A model generated the notes under the pieces. The model was not told the origin of the DNA, did not search any database, and worked only from the letters and a program-made list of their open reading frames with translations. A DNA stretch of 64,000 nucleotides from Anaerolineales bacterium (GTDB lineage Bacteria; Chloroflexota; Anaerolineae; Anaerolineales; Villigracilaceae), in contig CP129481.1 of NCBI GenBank assembly GCA_030583905.1, positions 1,178,001 through 1,242,000 on the forward strand, given 5' to 3'. This document shows, piece after piece, positions 59,341-64,000 of this stretch (within the stretch, counting starts at the first letter, position 1; each line of letters opens with the position of its first letter). The position numbers and the translations under genes were made by a program.

Positions 59341-62300
59341 GATTTTTTCTCCTCGGCGTCGTTGCCGTTTCCATTTCCGTAATGCATGGATGCCATCTGC
59401 TGGTAGAGTGTCCAGCGTGCCTTGGCGTCCTGCTGGGCTTCCTTCATCAATTCCTCGGCGCGGGTTTCATCCATCTGGGTGAGCATCTTGTAACGGGTTT
59501 CGTTGTAGGCATATTGCGAGATCGGGATGCTCGGCTCCTTGGATTCGATGACCAGCGGATTTTTGCCCTGTTCGGCGAGACGCGGGTCGTACCGGTACAT
59601 GGGCCAGTGCCCCGATTGCACCGCCAGTTTTGCCTGCTCGATGCTTTTTGACATATCGTAGCCGTGGGCGATGCATGGGCTGTACGCAATGACCAGGGAG
59701 GGTCCGTCGTATGCCTCGGCTTCGAGCAATGCCTTGAGGGTTTGCTGGTCGTTGGCGCCCATGGCGACGCGCGCCACGTACACATAACCGTAGGACATGG
59801 CGATCAGACCGAGGTCCTTCTTGGGCATGCCTTTTCCGCCCATGGCGAATTTTGCGACTGCCGCGCGCGGCGTGGCTTTGCTCGCCTGTCCGCCTGTGTT
59901 GGAATACACTTCGGTGTCGAGCACCAATATGTTCACGTTACGTCCGCTTGCCATGACATGGTCGAGACCGCCGTAGCCGATGTCGTACGCCCAGCCGTCG
60001 CCGCCGATGATCCACACGGATTTCTTGACGAGGCTGTCCGCCACGCTGATGAGATCCTTGGCGCGGTTGTCGTTGGAATTGGCGAGTTTGGCTTTCACAG
60101 TTTCGATGCGTTCGCGCTGTGCCTGAATGCCTTCCTCTTCGCTCTGGTCGGCGTTGACGATGGCATTCACCAGGTCCGCGCCGAGTTCCTTTTCAAAACT
60201 CTTGAGCATTTCGAGCGCGAATTCCTGCTGTTTATCGATGGTGAGGCGCATGCCCAGACCGAATTCCGCGTTGTCTTCAAAGAGCGAGTTCGACCAGGCA
60301 GGTCCGCGCCCGTTGGCATCTACTGACCACGGGGTGGTGGGCAGGTTGCCGCCGTAAATGGAGGAACAGCCGGTCGCGTTCGCGATCACGGCGCGGTCGC
60401 CGAACAACTGCGAGACCAGTTTCACATACGGGGTTTCACCGCATCCCGCGCACGCGCCGCTGAATTCAAAAAGCGGACGCAGTAACTGCGAATTCTTGAT
60501 CGTTGCAGGGTTGAAAAGTTTGCGGTCAAGGTCAGGGATGTTCATGAAGAAATCCCAGTTCTTCACTTCCGCTTCGCGCAGGGGTGGCTGCGGTTCCATG
60601 TTGATGGCGCGGCGGCCCACGGCGCGTTTATCCTTCACAGGACAGACTTCCACGCACAGCGTACAACCCGTGCAGTCCTCGGGGGAAACCTGCAGGGTGT
60701 AGGCGTAGCCGTCCGAAAATTCCTTGAACTTCGATTTGGTGTGCTTGAACGTCTCGGGCGCATCCGCCAGCATTTTTTCATCATAGACTTTGTGCCGGAT
60801 GACCGCATGCGGGCAGATCATCACACATTTGCCGCACTGGATGCACAGGTCGGCATCCCACACGGGGATCTCAAGCGCGAGGTTGCGTTTCTCCCATTGT
60901 GCGGTTCCCGTCGGGAACGTCCCATCCACAGGCATGGCGGAGACGGGAAGATTATCGCCGTTGAAGCTGATCATCTCAGCAAGTACATCCTTGACGAAGG
61001 CAGGCGCCTCATTCGGGACCGGAGCCCGGAGAGCCATCTTTGACGTTACCTTCGCCGGTACGTTGATCTCATGAAGATTCGCAACGGTCGCATCCACGGC
61101 TTCGAAATTCTTCTGGACGACGGCTTCACCGCGCTTGCCGTAGGTCTTTTCGATGGCTTTTTTGATCTCGGCGATCGCCTGCTCACGCGGCAGGACGCCG
61201 GAAATCGCGAAGAAGGCGGTCTGCATGATGGTGTTCATGCGCTGACCCATGCCTGTCTTTTCCGCGACTTCATAGCCATTGATGACATAGAACTTGAGCT
61301 TCTTCTCGATGATCGCGGACTGGACTTCCTGCGGCAGGTGTTCCCAGACTTCGTCCTTGCCGTGCATGCTGTTGAGCAGGAAGGTTGCGCCTTCCTTTGC
61401 ATATTTCAGCATGTCGAAACGTTCCATGAAATTAAACTGGTGGCATGCTACAAAATTTGCCTGATTTGCTTCGATCAGATACGGCGCTTCGATGGGTTTG
61501 GGACCAAAGCGCAGGTGCGAAGTGGTCATCTGCCCCGATTTTTTCGAGTCGTACACGAAATAGCCTTGCGCGTAGTTATCGGTCTCCTCGCCGATGATCT
61601 TGATCGAGTTTTTGTTTGCGCCAACGGTCCCATCCGAGCCGAGACCGAAGAACAAACAGCGCACGGTTTCAGGGTGTTCGATGGAGAAAGATGCATCCAC
61701 ATCGAGACTGGTGTTGGAAACATCGTCATTGATGCCGACGGTGAAGTGGTTCTTGGGTTCGGGCTTGGTCAGTTCATCCAGCGTGGCTTTGACCATTGCG
61801 GGAGTGAATTCCTTCGAGGAAAGTCCGTAGCGTCCGCCGATGACCTTGACGTCCGTTTTGCCGCCCTCGACGAGGGCATTGACCACATCCTGATACAGCG
61901 GTTCGCCGAGCGCGCCGGGTTCCTTGGTGCGGTCAAGCACGACGATGCTCTTCACGGATTTGGGCAGGGCGTTGATGAAATATTCCACCGAGAAGGGGCG
62001 GTACAAGCGTACGCGCAGTACACCGACTTTTTCGCCTTTTTCCGCGAGGAAGTTGGCGGTGGCTTGGGCGGTCTCGCCGCCGGAACCCATGACGATGACC
62101 ACACGTTCCGCTTCGGGGTGACCGGCATAATCGAACAGGCGATATTGCCTGCCCGTGACTTGGGCGAACTTGTCCATCATCTCCTGCACGATGGCGGGGG
62201 TGGTGGCGTAGAACGGGTTGACAGTCTCACGCGCCTGGAAGTACACATCGGGGTTCTGGGCGGTTCCGCGCAGGACGGGGCGGTCCGGGGTGAGGGCACG

Positions 62301-62915
62301 AGCCCGATGGGCACGGATCAGGTCTCCATCAAGAAGGAGGCGGAGTTCGTCATCCGAGAGCGGGGTGATCTTGGCAACTTCGTGCGAGGTCCTGAAGCCG
62401 TCAAAGAAATGAAGGAAGGGGATACGGCTCTTGAGGGTTGCCATCTGTGAGATGGCGGCGAAGTCCTGTGCTTCCTGCACGGAACCCGAACCGAGCAGCG
62501 CCCAACCCGTCTGGCGGACTGCCATCACGTCCTGGTGGTCGCCGAAGATGGAGAGCCCCTGCGCGGCGATGGAGCGCGCGGCGACGTGGAAGACCGTGCT
62601 GGTGAGTTCACCCGCGATCTTATACATGTTGGGGATCATCAACAGCAGACCCTGTGAGGCGGTGAAGGTGGTGGTGAGTGCGCCGGTTTGCAGTGCGCCG
62701 TGGACCGTGCCCGCCGCGCCGCCTTCGGATTGCATTTCGACCACGAGGGGCACCGTGCCCCAGATGTTCTTTTTGTGTTTGGCTGACCATTCATCGGAAA
62801 ATTCGCCCATCGCAGATGAAGGGGTGATCGGGTAAATGGCTATCACTTCATTGATGCGGTGCGCGACGGATGCTGTGGCTTCGTTGCCGTCGAGCGTTAT
62901 GATGTTTTTGTTCAT
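59337..62915 (-). CDS. nifJ: Pyruvate:ferredoxin (flavodoxin) oxidoreductase
   Basis: A 1192-aa single-chain PFOR, full length. It oxidatively decarboxylates pyruvate to acetyl-CoA, reducing ferredoxin; it is oxygen-sensitive and central to anaerobic carbon flow. The order is an N-terminal pyrimidine-binding domain ([20 protein letters not shown]-like, [11 protein letters not shown]), the transketolase-C-like domain, then two 4Fe-4S motifs ([15 protein letters not shown] and [16 protein letters not shown]). The TPP domain has [12 protein letters not shown] and the diphosphate segment [17 protein letters not shown]. The ATG has AGAGGAG close upstream. Confidence 0.97.
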   Translation of the reverse strand: MNKNIITLDGNEATASVAHRINEVIAIYPITPSSAMGEFSDEWSAKHKKNIWGTVPLVVEMQSEGGAAGTVHGALQTGALTTTFTASQGLLLMIPNMYKIAGELTSTVFHVAARSIAAQGLSIFGDHQDVMAVRQTGWALLGSGSVQEAQDFAAISQMATLKSRIPFLHFFDGFRTSHEVAKITPLSDDELRLLLDGDLIRAHRARALTPDRPVLRGTAQNPDVYFQARETVNPFYATTPAIVQEMMDKFAQVTGRQYRLFDYAGHPEAERVVIVMGSGGETAQATANFLAEKGEKVGVLRVRLYRPFSVEYFINALPKSVKSIVVLDRTKEPGALGEPLYQDVVNALVEGGKTDVKVIGGRYGLSSKEFTPAMVKATLDELTKPEPKNHFTVGINDDVSNTSLDVDASFSIEHPETVRCLFFGLGSDGTVGANKNSIKIIGEETDNYAQGYFVYDSKKSGQMTTSHLRFGPKPIEAPYLIEANQANFVACHQFNFMERFDMLKYAKEGATFLLNSMHGKDEVWEHLPQEVQSAIIEKKLKFYVINGYEVAEKTGMGQRMNTIMQTAFFAISGVLPREQAIAEIKKAIEKTYGKRGEAVVQKNFEAVDATVANLHEINVPAKVTSKMALRAPVPNEAPAFVKDVLAEMISFNGDNLPVSAMPVDGTFPTGTAQWEKRNLALEIPVWDADLCIQCGKCVMICPHAVIRHKVYDEKMLADAPETFKHTKSKFKEFSDGYAYTLQVSPEDCTGCTLCVEVCPVKDKRAVGRRAINMEPQPPLREAEVKNWDFFMNIPDLDRKLFNPATIKNSQLLRPLFEFSGACAGCGETPYVKLVSQLFGDRAVIANATGCSSIYGGNLPTTPWSVDANGRGPAWSNSLFEDNAEFGLGMRLTIDKQQEFALEMLKSFEKELGADLVNAIVNADQSEEEGIQAQRERIETVKAKLANSNDNRAKDLISVADSLVKKSVWIIGGDGWAYDIGYGGLDHVMASGRNVNILVLDTEVYSNTGGQASKATPRAAVAKFAMGGKGMPKKDLGLIAMSYGYVYVARVAMGANDQQTLKALLEAEAYDGPSLVIAYSPCIAHGYDMSKSIEQAKLAVQSGHWPMYRYDPRLAEQGKNPLVIESKEPSIPISQYAYNETRYKMLTQMDETRAEELMKEAQQDAKARWTLYQQMASMHYGNGNGNDAEEKKS

Positions 62916-62930
62916 GCTGGCTCCTCTAAA

Positions 62931-62947
62931 ACGGGCGCATTGCCCGT
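62931..62947 (-). other. Hairpin in nifJ leader
   Basis: ACGGGC, loop of five, GCCCGT: a 6-bp GC-rich stem that in the nifJ mRNA ends a few bases before the AGAGGAG ribosome binding site. On the plus strand it is followed by T6, but no plus-strand gene precedes it. Confidence 0.45.
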
Positions 62948-63025
62948 GGTTTTTTCCTCAAGGAACAAGTGTATCCCCGTTGTACTTCAGCAGTTAGTTA
63001 TGTTCGGCTTAATTATGCGTGCCTG

Positions 63026-63043
63026 TTGTCATATTTTGGACAA
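63026..63043 (-). promoter_or_regulatory. Rex-like or other palindromic operator upstream of nifJ
   Basis: TTGTC-N8-GACAA, an 18-base inverted repeat about 110 bases before the nifJ ATG. Its length and TTGT/ACAA ends resemble Rex sites (TTGTGA-N6-TCACAA), but the inner C/G differ, so this is tentative. A TACACT at about 62968 could be the -10 box. The rest of 62916-63119 shows nothing. Confidence 0.3.
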
Positions 63044-63119
63044 GTTTGGTGGAAATAATGATACCTCATTTTTATGGGACATTTTGAAGGATTTTGTCTG
63101 TTTGTGTGCAGAGAAAAAA

Positions 63120-64000
63120 TCATTTTGAAATTGGCAGGAACCGCCATAATTGCACGATCAACGTCCCCGATGCGACGAGCGCCAGCCCGGCGACTTGCCT
63201 GCCGCCAAGCGGTTCATCCAGAAAGATCCATGCGAGGATGGCGATCTGCGGGAGCATGGTGCTGTTGATGATGCTGGATTCGACGGCGGTGAGCGTTTGC
63301 AGGGATTTGTTCCACAGCGTGAAGGCAAGCGCGGTGTTGACCAGCGCCAGCCAGCCGATGATGCCCCATTGCTGGATGGTCAACATGCCGACGCCCTGTG
63401 TGAAAAGTCCGATGACCAGCATGAGCACGCCTCCGACTCCCATACTGATGGTGGTGACCGTCAGCGGGTTGATCCTGCCATGTGAGTTGATCCTTCTCCC
63501 AAGGACGGACGCCGCCGAGTTTGCCGTCACACCGACCAATGCGGCAGCGAAGCCGATGATCTGTCCACCGTCCACGGAGAGCGGCAGGAAATAGACCAGC
63601 GCACCCACGATGGAAAGAAAGATCCCGCCCCATTGCAGGAGGGAAGTCCGCTCGTGCAGGCTGAACATGCTGTACACTGCGATAAAGATGGGGGAGAAGT
63701 TCAGGAGCAGGGTCAATGTGGAGGCGGGCAGCAAGGCAAGCCCCACGAATTGTGCGCCTTGTGCCAATGTGTAATACACCACCCCAAGGATGACCAATTC
63801 CGCCCATTGAAATTTGGAAAGTCCGCGGACGGTTTGGACATGTTCCCGGTTAAAGACCACCAGCGGGAACAGGCAGAGAAATGCGAGCGTGTAACGGATG
63901 CCCGCAAATGTGACGGGCGGAAGGTCGGCTTTTAACCCGATCTTGATCAACACCCAGGATGTTGACCAAAGGAAGGTGACAAATAAAGCTTGAAGAACTG
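63120..64000 (-). CDS. EamA-family drug/metabolite transporter, 5' end outside window
   Basis: A DMT-superfamily transporter with nine or more visible helices; the frame is open to the window edge (292 codons). The visible start reads ALFVTFLWSTSWVLIKIGL, which is the normal first EamA helix, so only a few residues are missing. The second EamA repeat begins near IIGFAAALVGVTANSAASVL. The internal TTG at 63953 is not the true start. The substrate is unknown. Confidence 0.88.
   Translation of the reverse strand, partial: VLQALFVTFLWSTSWVLIKIGLKADLPPVTFAGIRYTLAFLCLFPLVVFNREHVQTVRGLSKFQWAELVILGVVYYTLAQGAQFVGLALLPASTLTLLLNFSPIFIAVYSMFSLHERTSLLQWGGIFLSIVGALVYFLPLSVDGGQIIGFAAALVGVTANSAASVLGRRINSHGRINPLTVTTISMGVGGVLMLVIGLFTQGVGMLTIQQWGIIGWLALVNTALAFTLWNKSLQTLTAVESSIINSTMLPQIAILAWIFLDEPLGGRQVAGLALVASGTLIVQLWRFLPISK

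Noticed and set aside
61071-62450. 459-codon plus-strand frame opposite nifJ
   Set aside because: nifJ on the minus strand has intact motifs throughout; this is an antisense shadow of high-GC coding sequence.
62931-62953. Plus-strand intrinsic terminator (hairpin plus T6)
   Set aside because: No plus-strand gene lies upstream; the hairpin is better read as part of the nifJ leader.

Overview
This 64 kb window looks like chromosomal DNA from a Chloroflexota bacterium, most likely class Anaerolineae. That placement is inferred from gene content and style, not from a search. The signs are eukaryotic-type Ser/Thr kinases with extracellular sensor domains, Thr/Pro-rich tails on secreted proteins, a MurJ/RodZ/FtsB-type envelope set without outer-membrane genes, a NifJ-type pyruvate:ferredoxin oxidoreductase, and several leaderless-looking genes. 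The 16S sequence (52301-53813) would settle the taxonomy. Most of the window is ordinary core genome; no CRISPR array, prophage or transposase gene is visible.

Layout. 1-4.2 kb (minus): an apparent respiratory operon with a 12-helix histidine-bearing membrane protein, a SUMF1-fold lipoprotein, a heme O synthase and a partial membrane protein, behind a perfect CRP-type palindrome. 4.2-8.5 kb: lysA, a GAF/GGDEF diguanylate cyclase and an FtsB-like protein. 8.5-12.3 kb: rplI, a double-HTH RodZ-like protein and rimO. 12.3-16.8 kb (minus): CopD-like protein, TPR protein, murJ, a zinc ribbon, a divergent SDR and a DUF503 protein. 16.8-20.7 kb: folC and lon. 20.7-22.2 kb: an AT-rich pocket of small membrane or secreted proteins. 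22.3-35.5 kb: an SDR, a membrane glycosyltransferase-like protein, an M24 peptidase, an acyltransferase, a 3-methyladenine glycosylase, a PfkB kinase, an M20 peptidase, a class III adenylate cyclase, a TgpA-like transglutaminase and a PAP2 phosphatase. 35.5-37.8 kb: a Ser/Thr kinase. 37.8-42.7 kb: hrcA-grpE-dnaK-dnaJ behind a CIRCE operator. 42.7-45.5 kb: Nudix, crcB, DUF190, prmA and a lamin-tail-like protein. 45.5-51.9 kb: a second Ser/Thr kinase, dnaX, an intruding DUF4145-like gene, ybaB, recR and a glycosyltransferase. 52.0-57.5 kb: one complete rRNA operon (16S, tRNA-Ile, tRNA-Ala, 23S, 5S) with two promoters, a boxA-like site and processing stems. 57.6-58.3 kb: rpsU and infA. 58.3-62.9 kb (minus): nifJ and a dihydroorotate-dehydrogenase-like gene. 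63.1-64 kb: an EamA transporter, cut by the window edge.

The most unusual content is in the gaps between genes. At least four small repeat types are scattered through intergenic space: palindromes with TCATTGCGAG ends, GC-rich double hairpins, a TGTCA...TGACA element, and in-register 7-bp (heptad) arrays. Several have entered coding sequence, supplying part of a lipoprotein signal peptide, an insertion in lysA and the last residues of FolC. Heptad arrays fill the gaps before dnaX and recR up to the start codon, and one carries the putative -10 box of folC. At about ten genes a -10-like box lies 6-9 nt before the start codon, pointing to common leaderless or near-leaderless transcription. The most interesting protein is the membrane protein at 2443-3978: its twelve helices form three related four-helix units with histidines in helices 2, 6 and 10, which recalls the architecture of heme-copper oxidase subunit I.
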